From Bacteroidota bacterium (GTDB lineage: Bacteria; Bacteroidota; Bacteroidia; Bacteroidales; JAADJA01), in assembly GCA_020444515.1 (NCBI GenBank), contig JAHLKX010000002.1, positions 434,001 to 498,000 of the forward strand: a stretch of DNA of 64,000 bases, given 5' to 3'. The notes beneath the pieces are model-generated. The model was given only the letters and a program-made list of their open reading frames with translations, searched no databases and was not told the DNA's origin. Shown one piece after another: positions 1 to 8,733 of the stretch (the stretch's first letter is position 1; each line of letters begins with the position of its first letter). The position numbers and the translations under genes were made by a program.

Positions 1-395
1 TCCCTGGTTATGGTCAATCCGTATGAAATGAGGTCACCCTCGCCCTTCAATAGCATATCAATGATTTGATTCATATTATCTGCAACCTTAATCTCAAGGT
101 CCAAATCAAGATATTCAGCCAGTTGATTGAGTAGCTCATATTCGTAGCCCATGGGTTTGCCTCGATAAAGAAAATAGCTGGTTGAACTATAGCTGGTTAT
201 AGCAATGAGTTTCCCCCTTTCTTTGATTTGTGGGAGATCGATATCAATTTCAGGGTATTGCTTGGAATGTGATGATTCAACTTCAAATGGGGTTCGATCT
301 CCAACCTGTGAACAACCCCAAACAAAGAAAAGCAATATTAGTAACCGGTTAGATAGAATATGAAAAGTAGAGGTATGTATGTTTCTTTTCCACAT
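1..395 (-). CDS. MltF-like lipoprotein, substrate-binding (SBP_bac_3) domain, partial
   Basis: Translated by hand from the ATG at 393-395; 131 codons are visible and the C-terminus lies outside the window. A hydrophobic segment (LLILLFFVWGC) ends in a lipobox, so residue 28 should be the lipidated cysteine of an outer-membrane or periplasmic lipoprotein. After it come RGKLIAITSYSSTSYF, KPMGYEYELLNQLAEYL and GEGDLISYGLTITR, the typical start of an extracellular solute-binding family 3 domain. In Bacteroidota this form, with a polar S/N-T-x-YF segment, usually belongs to MltF, a lytic murein transglycosylase with an N-terminal SBP_bac_3 domain and a C-terminal SLT domain. The transglycosylase half cannot be seen, so a plain amino-acid-binding protein is not excluded. 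Confidence 0.75.
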   Translation of the reverse strand, partial: MWKRNIHTSTFHILSNRLLILLFFVWGCSQVGDRTPFEVESSHSKQYPEIDIDLPQIKERGKLIAITSYSSTSYFLYRGKPMGYEYELLNQLAEYLDLDLEIKVADNMNQIIDMLLKGEGDLISYGLTITR

Positions 396-515
396 AAGCG
401 GTAAAAATATAACCTTATCTCCTATGAACTTGTTCATTTTTGAATTTATTAGAAAGAAAGTACCTGATTCGGAAAAACTGTTTCAGGATTGTACCACATG
501 CATTAAAAGAAAAAC

Positions 516-1190
516 TCAATGATCCCGGATCCAGTCCAGATCAACTGAAGCTTTATCAAAGTCACCTAGATGCATAAAAAGATTCGCCCTCTCAGTTCTG
601 ATCAAAGCCGATGTATCGTATTTTAGCACCAGCGAATGTAAGGTTTGAATTGCAACATCACACAGAGAGTCTTGTTCAATGCATACTGCTGCATAAACCC
701 TTGCGAGTTGGAACTGGGCGTAGAAATCCTCCGGATGAATATTCAGGGCCTGCCGGTACTCATGGATGGCCTGCCTGTAATCTTTGCTCCTAAAGCGATA
801 ATCACCATAAGAAAGCATATACTTAAACCCGAATTCACTGGACCGTATTGAATCGCGCGTGATTTTTTCCTGATCAACCTGAACAGGGGTTTTGGAGGAT
901 TGCGGAATGAAAATCAATACACCGGCCAGAATGATAAAAAGCAATATCAGTGATACACTCAGTTGTATATAAAGGGCGATCGTTTCCTTTTTGCGTTGCC
1001 GGATCAATTCTAACCGGAGTTCTTTTAAGAATTGTTCATCAGCTTCATGGTAGGCAAGTTTCCGTTTATCAAGTTGGGTTTTATAATTTCTCCTGATATC
1101 CCTGAAAGACTTCCGCTTGCTTAATAAAGCATTATTGTTTTTCAGGCTGATGATCATGGACAATATGCTGCCACCGGCTCCTCCAGACAT
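516..1190 (-). CDS. TPR-containing single-pass membrane protein
   Basis: 224 residues. A glycine-rich N-terminus (MSGGAGGSILSM) is followed by a basic, charged helix (about 20-68), one transmembrane helix (about 71-95) and a C-terminal part with TPR-like helices: about 122-155 (GDYRFRSKDYRQAIHEYRQAL) and two weaker units up to 220. With one TM segment after a long basic stretch, the TPR part is predicted to lie on the periplasmic side. The gene is divergent from the efflux operon at 1446. No specific function is recognised; TPR proteins usually act as protein-binding scaffolds. Confidence 0.7.
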   Translation of the reverse strand: MSGGAGGSILSMIISLKNNNALLSKRKSFRDIRRNYKTQLDKRKLAYHEADEQFLKELRLELIRQRKKETIALYIQLSVSLILLFIILAGVLIFIPQSSKTPVQVDQEKITRDSIRSSEFGFKYMLSYGDYRFRSKDYRQAIHEYRQALNIHPEDFYAQFQLARVYAAVCIEQDSLCDVAIQTLHSLVLKYDTSALIRTERANLFMHLGDFDKASVDLDWIRDH

Positions 1191-1244
1191 AGGATGGATT
1201 TTAGTTCAAGATGATTCAGTGTAAAAATATTAAAAATCCCTAAA

Positions 1245-1316
1245 TATAAGGTGTTCAGCTTCAGTTTTTAAGTGAACGACATCGCACACTTTTGTAAAAA
1301 TGTGAACACCCTTATA
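1245..1316. repeat. Long inverted repeat between divergent genes
   Basis: TATAAGGTGTTCA at 1245-1257 is mirrored by TGAACACCCTTATA at 1303-1316, a 13-bp arm with one bulged base and a 45-nt spacer. It lies between the TPR gene (minus) and the efflux operon (plus), so it could be a regulator-binding site or form a stem in the leader. It overlaps TTGTAA (1292-1297) and TATAAT (1315-1320), spaced 17 nt. Confidence 0.5.
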
Positions 1317-1445
1317 TAATGAAAACAACATTCTCTTCGTTTTAAGGCATTGAATATCAAAAGCAAGTTAGCATTGGCATGAAAATCGTTTTATTTTCGG
1401 AACGTTCACCAATTTAAATCTGACATAAACAATTAAACTAACGGA

Positions 1446-2159
1446 ATGATCCTGTTAAAAAATATCCATAAATCCTACGTTACAGGTAATAACAGCCTCC
1501 ATGTACTAAAGGGAATCGATCTTGAAATCGGAAAGGGCGAACTTGTTTCCATCATGGGATCCTCGGGATCGGGAAAGTCCACTTTACTGAATATTATTGG
1601 AATACTTGATAATTATGATGAAGGAGAATACATCCTCAATGGTGAACTGATCCAGAATATGAGCGAAACCAAAGCAGCCTGGTACCGCAATCAAATGATC
1701 GGCTTTGTTTTTCAATCCTTTAATTTGATAAGTTTTAAGAATGCCATGGAGAATGTAGCGCTTCCACTCTATTATCAAAATATCAGCCGGAAAAAGCGGA
1801 ATATCCTGGCACTGGAATATCTCGACAGGATGGGATTGAAAGAATGGGCCCATCATTTACCCAATGAATTGTCGGGTGGGCAGAAGCAAAGATTGGCTGT
1901 GGCTCGGGCCCTCATCTCAAAACCCAAGGTGATCCTGGCGGATGAGCCAACCGGAGCCCTTGATTCAACAACTTCCATAGAGGTGATGGAATTATTCAAA
2001 GAGATCAATGATATGGGGATCACCATTCTGATTGTAACACACGAGCGCGATATTGCAGCCAAAACGCAACGGATCATCCGTTTGAAAGATGGTAAAATCG
2101 ATTCAATTGTGGCGAATGGTGAACGAAAAAAGTGGCTTGAAGAGCAAGTGATGGCATAG
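1446..2159 (+). CDS. ABC transporter ATP-binding protein, MacB/LolD type
   Basis: 237 residues, full length for this class. All ABC motifs are visible: Walker A GSSGSGKS (38-45), Q-loop Gln90, signature LSGGQ (142-146), Walker B VILADE (162-167) and H-loop His199. The sequence is of the MacB/LolD/SalX class, which powers mechanotransmission rather than solute passage through the membrane. It is the first gene of an operon with two FtsX-type permeases and a periplasmic adaptor (1446-5812), the layout of a MacAB-type efflux or export machine. No TolC-like outer-membrane factor is in the window. Confidence 0.93.
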   Translation: MILLKNIHKSYVTGNNSLHVLKGIDLEIGKGELVSIMGSSGSGKSTLLNIIGILDNYDEGEYILNGELIQNMSETKAAWYRNQMIGFVFQSFNLISFKNAMENVALPLYYQNISRKKRNILALEYLDRMGLKEWAHHLPNELSGGQKQRLAVARALISKPKVILADEPTGALDSTTSIEVMELFKEINDMGITILIVTHERDIAAKTQRIIRLKDGKIDSIVANGERKKWLEEQVMA

Positions 2160-2196
2160 AAATATTTTACGATAACCAATTACAATTTAAACCAGG

Positions 2197-3426
2197 ATGT
2201 TCGATCTTGACAAATGGCAGGAGATATACAGTACGATCCAGAAAAATAAGCTTCGTACCTTTCTAACCGGTTTCAGTGTAGCCTGGGGAATATTTATGCT
2301 GATTATTTTGCTGGGTTCTGGTTACGGACTTGAAAATGGTGTTCGAAAAGAATTCGAAGGCGACGCAGCCAATACCCTTTGGGTCAACCAGGGTGTAACC
2401 AGTGTAGCTCATAAAGGATACAAACCGGGTCGTTTTATTCAATTCACCAATGCGGATTATAATGCTACCAAAACCATGGAAGATGTGGAACACATCTCTG
2501 GCAGATTTACCATCTGGGAAAACAATACCCTATCTTATAAAAATGAATACGGAGCTTTTGATATTTTCTGCTCCCACCCGGGCTATGGTGTTGTTGAAAA
2601 TCTTACACCGGTCAAAGGACGGTTCCTGAATGATGTGGATGTTGATGAATTCAGAAAGGTTACCGCCATTGGTAAATTGGTAGATGAAGCTCTGTTTAAG
2701 GGTGAATATCCCATCGGAAAGTACATTCAGGTTGCCGGTATTCCTTTTAAAGTGATAGGTGTTTTTGATGATCCGGGCGGAGATAGGGATCTATCACGAA
2801 TCTACATTCCAATATCTACCGCTCAAATGGTCTTTAACAGGGGCAACCGGTTGGGAACCATGTCGATGACCATTGGTGATGCTTCCGTGGCGCGCAGTGA
2901 AGAAATGGTAAAACAGATTCGAGAGGAATTGGCACAACGGCATCATTTTGATCCTGAGGATCAGCGAGCCATTTTTATATGGAACAATGTCGAAAATTAC
3001 ACCAAGTTTATGAATTTATTTGCCAACATCCGACTTTTTATTTGGGTTATTGGTATAGGAACCATCATCGCCGGAATTGTGGGAGTTAGCAATATTATGA
3101 TGATTGTTGTTAAGGAAAGAACAAAAGAAATCGGTATTCGGAAATCCATGGGAGCCACACCGAGATCTATTGTAAGCCTTATATTACAGGAAAGTATTTT
3201 GATTACAGCATTTGCTGGATATATTGGATTGGTTGGAGGGGTTGGTTTGCTGGAGCTATTTTCCAAGTTTGTACCTGCTTCCGGCTATTTTGCCAATCCT
3301 GAAGTCAATATCAATGTAGCACTGGGTGCAACCACCATTCTGATTCTGGCCGGTGCACTGGCTGGCTTTGTGCCAGCAAGGAAGGCCTCCGCTGTTAAAC
3401 CTGTTGTAGCATTAAGAGACGAATAA
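2197..3426 (+). CDS. MacB-like ABC permease, first of two
   Basis: 409 residues. It has the MacB topology: one N-terminal TM helix (about 20-43), a large periplasmic MacB_PCD domain (about 45-270) and three C-terminal TM helices holding the FtsX domain. The cytoplasmic loop VVKERTKEIGIRKSMGA is the typical coupling segment contacting the ATPase. It lies 37 nt after the ATPase gene and 10 nt before a paralogous permease, suggesting a heterodimeric transporter. Substrate is unknown; antimicrobial, lipid or peptide efflux are all possible. Confidence 0.92.
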   Translation: MFDLDKWQEIYSTIQKNKLRTFLTGFSVAWGIFMLIILLGSGYGLENGVRKEFEGDAANTLWVNQGVTSVAHKGYKPGRFIQFTNADYNATKTMEDVEHISGRFTIWENNTLSYKNEYGAFDIFCSHPGYGVVENLTPVKGRFLNDVDVDEFRKVTAIGKLVDEALFKGEYPIGKYIQVAGIPFKVIGVFDDPGGDRDLSRIYIPISTAQMVFNRGNRLGTMSMTIGDASVARSEEMVKQIREELAQRHHFDPEDQRAIFIWNNVENYTKFMNLFANIRLFIWVIGIGTIIAGIVGVSNIMMIVVKERTKEIGIRKSMGATPRSIVSLILQESILITAFAGYIGLVGGVGLLELFSKFVPASGYFANPEVNINVALGATTILILAGALAGFVPARKASAVKPVVALRDE

Positions 3427-3436
3427 ACACTGAACA

Positions 3437-4708
3437 ATGAAACTCTTCGATCTGGATAAATGGCATGAAATCTATTACGCACTGAGGAAGAACCCCTGGC
3501 GGACTTTCTTCACTGCTTTTGGTGTGTTTTGGGGCATATTCATGCTGATTATCATGATGGGAGCTGGAGAAGGGTTATATAACGGCGCCAGCAATGATCT
3601 GGGTGATATGTCGACCAATAGTGTTTTTATGTGGACACGCAGAACAACCCTACCTTATAAAGGATTCCCACGAGGACGGTTTTTTCGTTTCAATAACGAT
3701 GACACCAAAGCCCTGATAGATAATATTCCCGAAATTAAATACATTGCACCAAGACTGCAAGGTTGGAGTCGTGATGGTAATAATAATGTGGTTAGAAATG
3801 AACGTACAGGCAGTTTTAATATTCAGGGCGATTACCCCGAAATCAACCTGATCGATCCGGTAAAAATAACCCAGGGCCGTTTTATCAATCATAATGATAT
3901 CAATGATTTGAGGAAAGTTGCAGTAATTGGTATCAGCGTTTTCCAGGAGATGTTTGAACCCGATGAAGATCCCATAGGCCAGTATCTTCGGATACAGGGC
4001 GTTTATTTCAAAGTTGTGGGTTGCTTCCAGTCTAAAAAGAATGATCAACAGGCCGAACGTGATAATCAGGCCATTTTTATTCCTTTTACAACCCTGCAAA
4101 AAGTTTATAATTATGGCGATATGGTAGGATGGTACTCCATTACGGCACGTGATGACGTTCGCGTTGAAGTTGTAGAAACCAGGGCCAAAGAACTATTGAA
4201 ACAACGCCATAGTGTTCATCCTGATGATGACCGGGCCGTAGGTTCATTTAATCTGGATAAGGAATGGAGCAAGATGACCAATCTTTTTAATGGTATTAGC
4301 GGATTGGTGTGGATTGTAGGAATCGGCACTTTACTGGCAGGGGTAATTGGAGTTAGCAATATCATGCTCATCGTTGTAAAAGAAAGAACCAAAGAAATTG
4401 GTGTTCAGCGTGCATTGGGGGCCGCACCCATGCAGATTATTTCGCAGATCATCATTGAGTCGGTAATGCTGACTGCCATCGCCGGATATTTTGGTCTGGC
4501 TATAGGGGTTGGGATCCTGGAAGCAGTGAATTACGGATTGACAACCTCCGGTGCAAATTCCAATATGTTTATGAATCCTTCGGTTGATTTCAACAAAGCT
4601 ATGTGGGCACTTGGTATCCTTGTGCTTTCGGGTATTTTTGCAGGTATGATTCCTGCACAACGGGCCATTAACATCAAACCGATCGATGCCTTGAGAGATG
4701 AAGTATAA
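3437..4708 (+). CDS. MacB-like ABC permease, second of two
   Basis: 423 residues, paralogous to the preceding permease over its whole length. Both open with the same signature (FDLDKW-x-EIY) and end with PIDALRDE/PVVALRDE, and both carry the KERTKEIG coupling loop, here followed by VQRALGA. One TM helix, a MacB_PCD periplasmic domain and three C-terminal TM helices are predicted. The tight spacing argues for co-translation and a heterodimer with 2197-3426. Confidence 0.92.
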   Translation: MKLFDLDKWHEIYYALRKNPWRTFFTAFGVFWGIFMLIIMMGAGEGLYNGASNDLGDMSTNSVFMWTRRTTLPYKGFPRGRFFRFNNDDTKALIDNIPEIKYIAPRLQGWSRDGNNNVVRNERTGSFNIQGDYPEINLIDPVKITQGRFINHNDINDLRKVAVIGISVFQEMFEPDEDPIGQYLRIQGVYFKVVGCFQSKKNDQQAERDNQAIFIPFTTLQKVYNYGDMVGWYSITARDDVRVEVVETRAKELLKQRHSVHPDDDRAVGSFNLDKEWSKMTNLFNGISGLVWIVGIGTLLAGVIGVSNIMLIVVKERTKEIGVQRALGAAPMQIISQIIIESVMLTAIAGYFGLAIGVGILEAVNYGLTTSGANSNMFMNPSVDFNKAMWALGILVLSGIFAGMIPAQRAINIKPIDALRDEV

Positions 4709-4732
4709 TATGAAACAAAAAATAAATAAACC

Positions 4733-5812
4733 ATGAAAAAGTTTTTGAAAATATTCTTCCTGGTTGTGATCCTGGGAGTTTTTGCATACACAATTTATTT
4801 CCTTTACGATAAATCACAGGCCAAACCGGTTGTTTTTGAAACCACCACTCCGGTCGTTACCAACATCGTGAAGAAAACAGTGGCTACCGGTTCTGTGGTG
4901 CCGCGCAAAGAAATTGAAATTAAACCTAAAGTTTCGGGTATCATTGAAGAACTTTATACCACTGAAGGAAATTATGTTAAAAAAGGAGACTTGCTTGCCA
5001 AGGTCAGAATCATCCCCAACATGGTCAACCTCAACAATGCTGAATCGCGGGTTAACAAGGCCAAGATTGCTTTGGAGGATGCAAAACGGAATTATGACCG
5101 GCAAAAAGAACTTTATAACCAGAACGTAATTTCACGGACTACTTTTGAGGCTTACGACCTTCAATACAACAATGCCGTGGAGGAGTTGGAGTCAGCAGAA
5201 AATAATTTGCAATTGATTAAAGAAGGACAAACGAGCCAGACCGGGGAGAGTACGAATACCTTAATTCGCTCCACCATTGATGGGATGGTCCTTGATATAC
5301 CGGTTGAGATCGGTAATTCGGTGATTGAAAGCAATACCTTTAATGATGGAACAACGGTGGCGATTATTGCAGATATGGGTGAAATGGTTTTTGAGGGAAA
5401 AGTGGATGAAAGTGAAGTTGGAAAAATCAGGGAAGGAATGGACCTGATCCTTACCATTGGTGCCATCAATGATGTCCGCTTCAATGCAATTCTGGAGCAT
5501 ATTTCACCAAAAGGAGTTGAGGAAAACGGAGCGATCCAGTTTGAGATCAAAGCAGCTGTTGATCTTATCGACACCGTTTTTGTTCGGGCCGGATACAGTG
5601 CCAATGCCGATATCGTTTTGGATAAACGTGATAGTGTCCTGGCCATTAGTGAAGCATTGCTGCAATTTGAAAATGATACCGCTTTTGTTGAAATTGAAAC
5701 TGAACCTCAAACATTCGAAAAACGAAGGATTGAAACCGGACTTTCGGATGGGATTAATATTGAAGTGCTTTCAGGGTTGACCAAAGAGGATAAAATCAAA
5801 AAATTGAATTAA
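4733..5812 (+). CDS. Periplasmic adaptor (membrane fusion protein), MacA/HlyD type
   Basis: 359 residues. An N-terminal TM anchor (about 5-24) is followed by a beta-barrel/lipoyl half (VVPRKEIEIKPKVSGIIEEL), a coiled-coil hairpin (about 100-170, ending in an SQTGES linker), the second lipoyl half (LIRSTIDGMVLDIPVEIG) and C-terminal membrane-proximal beta domains. This is the MacA-like RND/ABC adaptor family that links an inner-membrane pump with an outer-membrane channel. It is the last gene of the operon with the ABC subunits and is followed by a terminator at 5847. Confidence 0.92.
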   Translation: MKKFLKIFFLVVILGVFAYTIYFLYDKSQAKPVVFETTTPVVTNIVKKTVATGSVVPRKEIEIKPKVSGIIEELYTTEGNYVKKGDLLAKVRIIPNMVNLNNAESRVNKAKIALEDAKRNYDRQKELYNQNVISRTTFEAYDLQYNNAVEELESAENNLQLIKEGQTSQTGESTNTLIRSTIDGMVLDIPVEIGNSVIESNTFNDGTTVAIIADMGEMVFEGKVDESEVGKIREGMDLILTIGAINDVRFNAILEHISPKGVEENGAIQFEIKAAVDLIDTVFVRAGYSANADIVLDKRDSVLAISEALLQFENDTAFVEIETEPQTFEKRRIETGLSDGINIEVLSGLTKEDKIKKLN

Positions 5813-5846
5813 CATCGGATATTGTAAACAACTTTTCATACTTTTT

Positions 5847-5880
5847 AAGCCTTGCATTCGGTTGCAGGGCTTTTTATTTT
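5847..5880 (+). terminator. Intrinsic terminator of efflux operon
   Basis: AAGCCTTGCA (5847-5856) pairs with TGCAGGGCTT (5863-5872, one G-T wobble) around a 6-nt loop and runs into a T-rich tract. Confidence 0.85.
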
Positions 5881-5945
5881 GCATTTTCTAAACAAATGCA
5901 TCCGTCATTTGTTAGATACGCAATTAAAACTAAAATCTTATTCAA

Positions 5946-6452
5946 ATGAAAAACACAATCTTGAAATCAGGGATTCTTCTGATCGCTATGGCGCTTGTTT
6001 TTGCAGGATGCAAAAAGGATGAAAATGACGATGACAATCCGCAAAATTCTAAAACCACTTCGGAATACCTAACTGGAGGTTACTGGAAAGTAACTGCAAT
6101 GTCCATTGATCCGGGAATTGGTTTTGGAGGTGTAGTCATCACTGATTTTTATTCCCAAATGCCACCATGTGTTAAGGATGATCTTGTAAAATTTAATTCC
6201 GATGGAAGCATTACTGATGATGAAGGTGCAACAAAATGTGATGTCAATGATCCGCAAACTTCCAATGATGGGACCTGGGTATTGAGTCAGGATAATCAGT
6301 CGGTTACCGTAGATTATCCAGATGAAGATGCCATTACATTCACGATCATCGATCTTAATGATTCGACTTTCAAAGGATCCTACACGGCTATTGAGGATTT
6401 TGGTTCAGGTCCTTTAACCTACACCTATACGATTACAATGACTAAACAATAA
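5946..6452 (+). CDS. Lipocalin-like lipoprotein
   Basis: 168 residues. The signal peptide ends in the lipobox VFAGC (Cys21), followed by an acidic linker (KKDENDDDNPQ). The rest has the pattern of small Bacteroidota lipocalin-like lipoproteins: YLTGGYWKVTAMSID near the start, DDLVKFNSDGSITDDEGATKC in the middle and a final beta-strand motif. It is a single gene with terminators on both sides. Ligand and role are unknown. Confidence 0.7.
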   Translation: MKNTILKSGILLIAMALVFAGCKKDENDDDNPQNSKTTSEYLTGGYWKVTAMSIDPGIGFGGVVITDFYSQMPPCVKDDLVKFNSDGSITDDEGATKCDVNDPQTSNDGTWVLSQDNQSVTVDYPDEDAITFTIIDLNDSTFKGSYTAIEDFGSGPLTYTYTITMTKQ

Positions 6453-6474
6453 TTATTTGTTTCCAATGTGAAGA

Positions 6475-6509
6475 AATCCGGATATGCAGATATCCGGATT
6501 TTTTTTTTG
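6475..6509 (+). terminator. Intrinsic terminator
   Basis: A perfect 11-bp stem, AATCCGGATAT (6475-6485) with ATATCCGGATT (6490-6500), has a 4-nt loop and is followed by about ten T residues. Confidence 0.92.
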
Positions 6510-6525
6510 ATCTAAACACAATAAT

Positions 6526-6562
6526 AAACTAAGAACTTAGTTTTATAACTAAAAATATAGTT
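6526..6562 (+). promoter_or_regulatory. Two dyad operators for the BlaI-like repressor
   Basis: Two inverted repeats lie directly before the repressor start codon at 6564. The first is AAACTAAG-AA-CTTAGTTT (6526-6543), a perfect 8-bp dyad. The second is AACTA-AAAATA-TAGTT (6547-6562). BlaI/MecI repressors bind short ACTA/TAGT- or TACA/TGTA-type dyads in their own promoters, so autorepression is the natural reading. The second dyad also covers the ribosome-binding region. Confidence 0.7.
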
Positions 6563-6563
6563 T

Positions 6564-6950
6564 ATGAAAGAATTGACAAGGGCTGAGGAGCAAGTTATGC
6601 AGGTTTTATGGAAAATGAAAAAGGGATTTGTAAATGATATCCTCGAGAATTTTGATGAACCGAAACCTGCCTACAATACTATTTCTACCATTGTGCGTAT
6701 TCTGGAGAAAAAAGGGTTTGTCGCTCATCATGCATTTGGTAAAGCCCATGAATATTATCCGTTAATGTCTAAAAAGGAATATACCCAACGCTTCTTTAAA
6801 GGCTTCATGAAAAGCTATTTCAGCGACTCCTATAAAGCACTGGCATCCTTTTTAGCCAACGACAGGAATATCAGCATCTCAGAATTAGAAGAGATGAAAC
6901 AATTGATGGAAGCCGAAATTAATAAACAAAAATCCAAAGTCGATGAATGA
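6564..6950 (+). CDS. BlaI/MecI/CopY family transcriptional repressor
   Basis: 128 residues, the usual BlaI length. The winged-helix DNA-binding half starts with LTRAEEQVMQVLWKMKKGFV and continues with PAYNTISTIVRILEKKGFV, the BlaI recognition region. The C-terminal helices (SISELEEMKQLMEAEI) form the dimerisation part. Known role of the family: dimers repress target genes until cleaved by the partner M56 sensor peptidase. The stop codon overlaps the start of the M56 gene by 8 nt, so the two are translationally coupled. Confidence 0.93.
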   Translation: MKELTRAEEQVMQVLWKMKKGFVNDILENFDEPKPAYNTISTIVRILEKKGFVAHHAFGKAHEYYPLMSKKEYTQRFFKGFMKSYFSDSYKALASFLANDRNISISELEEMKQLMEAEINKQKSKVDE

Positions 6951-8256
6951 TTATATTGAATATTTGCTTCAGTCAGGTATTTGCTTGGGTGTGTTTTACA
7001 TCATTTTCTGGTTGTTCATGAGGAATGATACTTCTTTTATTCAGAACAGACTGTATTTGATATTTTCGATTATTATTTCAACGATTGCACCCTTTGCTCA
7101 AATTCATATACCTGTCAGCAATGAAACAACTGCAGCCATATTGCTTGAGGAAATTATTGTTACCCCTCATGGGATGGTCAACAGCCTGGTAGCAGATACT
7201 AATTTCCCGGAAATTATTCTAATGATCTACCTGGCAGGAGTTTTCTTTATGTCCGTTCGTTTGATATATCAGCTATTGCAGATCATGATCATCATCAAAC
7301 GATATGGAATCATCCGTTATAGGGAACTGTATATAGTAAACATGAAAAAGGAATATGCTCCCTTTTCGATCCTGAACCTGATATTTATCAATTCTGACTT
7401 AAATGACAGGAGTCAATTAGAAAAGATCATTTCTCATGAGCGGGTGCATGTTCGACAGAAACATACCATCGACTTGATGATTATGGAATTGATGGCAGTG
7501 GTACAATGGTTCAATCCTTTTGTGTGGCTTTTGAAGCATGCTGTAAAAATCAATCATGAATACCTAGCTGATGAAGGGGTGTTAAAAGCTGGTCACGATA
7601 AGGTGAATTATCAGCGCTTATTGCTTAACCAGGTCTTCGGAATGCAGATTTGTACTTTAACAAATAATTTTAATCAATCATTAATTAAAAGAAGATTAAC
7701 TATGATGTCAAAAAACAGAAACAATCATTTATCAGGACTGAAACTAGTGCTTTTGGTCCCGGTAACACTGGCTTTTGCTATGTTTTTTTCAATTTCTTTC
7801 AGTGCAAAAGTGATGGCTCAAGAAGAAGCTCAATTAAAACAGAAGCAACAACAACAACAATTAACAGATAAAGATGCTGTTTTTACCGTTGTTGAGAAAA
7901 TGCCCACTTTCAAGGGTGGACCTGAAGCATTTGCCGAATACTTCAGTACCAATGTTAAATATCCTGATATCCCAAGGAAAAAGGGTATCGATGGAACAAG
8001 CTTCGTTACATTTATAGTTGAAAAAGATGGTTCAATCAGCAATGTTGAATTATTGCGCGGATTTAACGATGCCTGTGATCAGGAGGCTGTGCGGGTTGTT
8101 AAAGCGATGCCCGCCTGGAATCCCGGAATGGAAAAAGGTAAAGCAGTGAGGGTTAAGTTTAATGTTCCGGTTAAATTCGTATTGGATAAAGAAGAAAAGG
8201 TATTAAAAGGAGAGGCGAGACCAGGAACACCACCACCACCGCCAAAAGGCGAATAA
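6943..8256 (+). CDS. M56 (BlaR1-like) sensor peptidase fused to a TonB C-terminal domain
   Basis: 437 residues. The N-terminal part has three TM segments (about 9-26, 35-50, 91-118) and the M56 zinc-peptidase core, with HERVH at 165-169 and the third ligand region NHEYLADE (205-211). A fourth TM helix lies at about 265-288. A Gln-rich linker (about 297-306) leads to a TonB C-terminal domain (about 318-415). The protein ends in a proline-rich tail. There is no penicillin-binding sensor domain, so the signal is not obviously a beta-lactam. In Bacteroidota this M56-TonB fusion with a BlaI partner is recurrent. I infer that the peptidase inactivates the BlaI protein and the TonB part contacts an envelope protein. 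Confidence 0.9.
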   Translation: MNDYIEYLLQSGICLGVFYIIFWLFMRNDTSFIQNRLYLIFSIIISTIAPFAQIHIPVSNETTAAILLEEIIVTPHGMVNSLVADTNFPEIILMIYLAGVFFMSVRLIYQLLQIMIIIKRYGIIRYRELYIVNMKKEYAPFSILNLIFINSDLNDRSQLEKIISHERVHVRQKHTIDLMIMELMAVVQWFNPFVWLLKHAVKINHEYLADEGVLKAGHDKVNYQRLLLNQVFGMQICTLTNNFNQSLIKRRLTMMSKNRNNHLSGLKLVLLVPVTLAFAMFFSISFSAKVMAQEEAQLKQKQQQQQLTDKDAVFTVVEKMPTFKGGPEAFAEYFSTNVKYPDIPRKKGIDGTSFVTFIVEKDGSISNVELLRGFNDACDQEAVRVVKAMPAWNPGMEKGKAVRVKFNVPVKFVLDKEEKVLKGEARPGTPPPPPKGE

Positions 8257-8286
8257 ATTCATTTTACAAACCTGAATCACCAGAAG

Positions 8287-8724
8287 ATGAGGTTCTTCAT
8301 TGCAGTTGTTATTTTTCAATTCATTGTGCTCATTGGCCAAAGTCAGTTATTCACCAGGAAATATAATCAATTTGGTGATGATGGATTGAAATCCGGGAAA
8401 TGGATATCTTATTGGGATGAGACTGAAAAAATCCCCATGTCGAAAGCGAACTATAAACAGGGACGCGAGGTTGGTGTCAGTAAGGAGTATCACTTAAATG
8501 GTAAGATCCGCCTCAAATTCAGATACCAAAGAGATCGAATTCGTGTTAAATACTATTCTGAAAATCGTGTGCTGGAGCAGAAGGGATGGGCCCGAATGGA
8601 ATATTCGGCGGATGATATTCATTTTTACTGGCATGGTCTGTGGAAATTTTATGATCCAGATAGAAAACTGATTCGAAAAACCCTTTATCAATATGGTGAA
8701 GAAATCATAACTACAGCAAAATAG
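8287..8724 (+). CDS. Secreted MORN/YwqK-like repeat protein
   Basis: 145 residues with an N-terminal signal peptide (about 1-20, ending near GQSQ). The mature part has MORN-2-like strands, for example DGLKSGKWISYWDE, ANYKQGREVGVSKEYHLNGKI and HGLWKFYDPDRKLIRKTLY. Such repeats are short beta-hairpins found in many exported Bacteroidota proteins; no enzymatic motif is present. It starts 31 nt after the M56 gene and may be in the same transcript, ended by the terminator at 8734. Confidence 0.65.
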   Translation: MRFFIAVVIFQFIVLIGQSQLFTRKYNQFGDDGLKSGKWISYWDETEKIPMSKANYKQGREVGVSKEYHLNGKIRLKFRYQRDRIRVKYYSENRVLEQKGWARMEYSADDIHFYWHGLWKFYDPDRKLIRKTLYQYGEEIITTAK

Positions 8725-8733
8725 TTATTCAAG

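Noticed and set aside
1375..1390. Sigma-54-like TTGGCAT upstream of the efflux operon
   Set aside because: The -12 half (TCGT) has two mismatches including the key bases.
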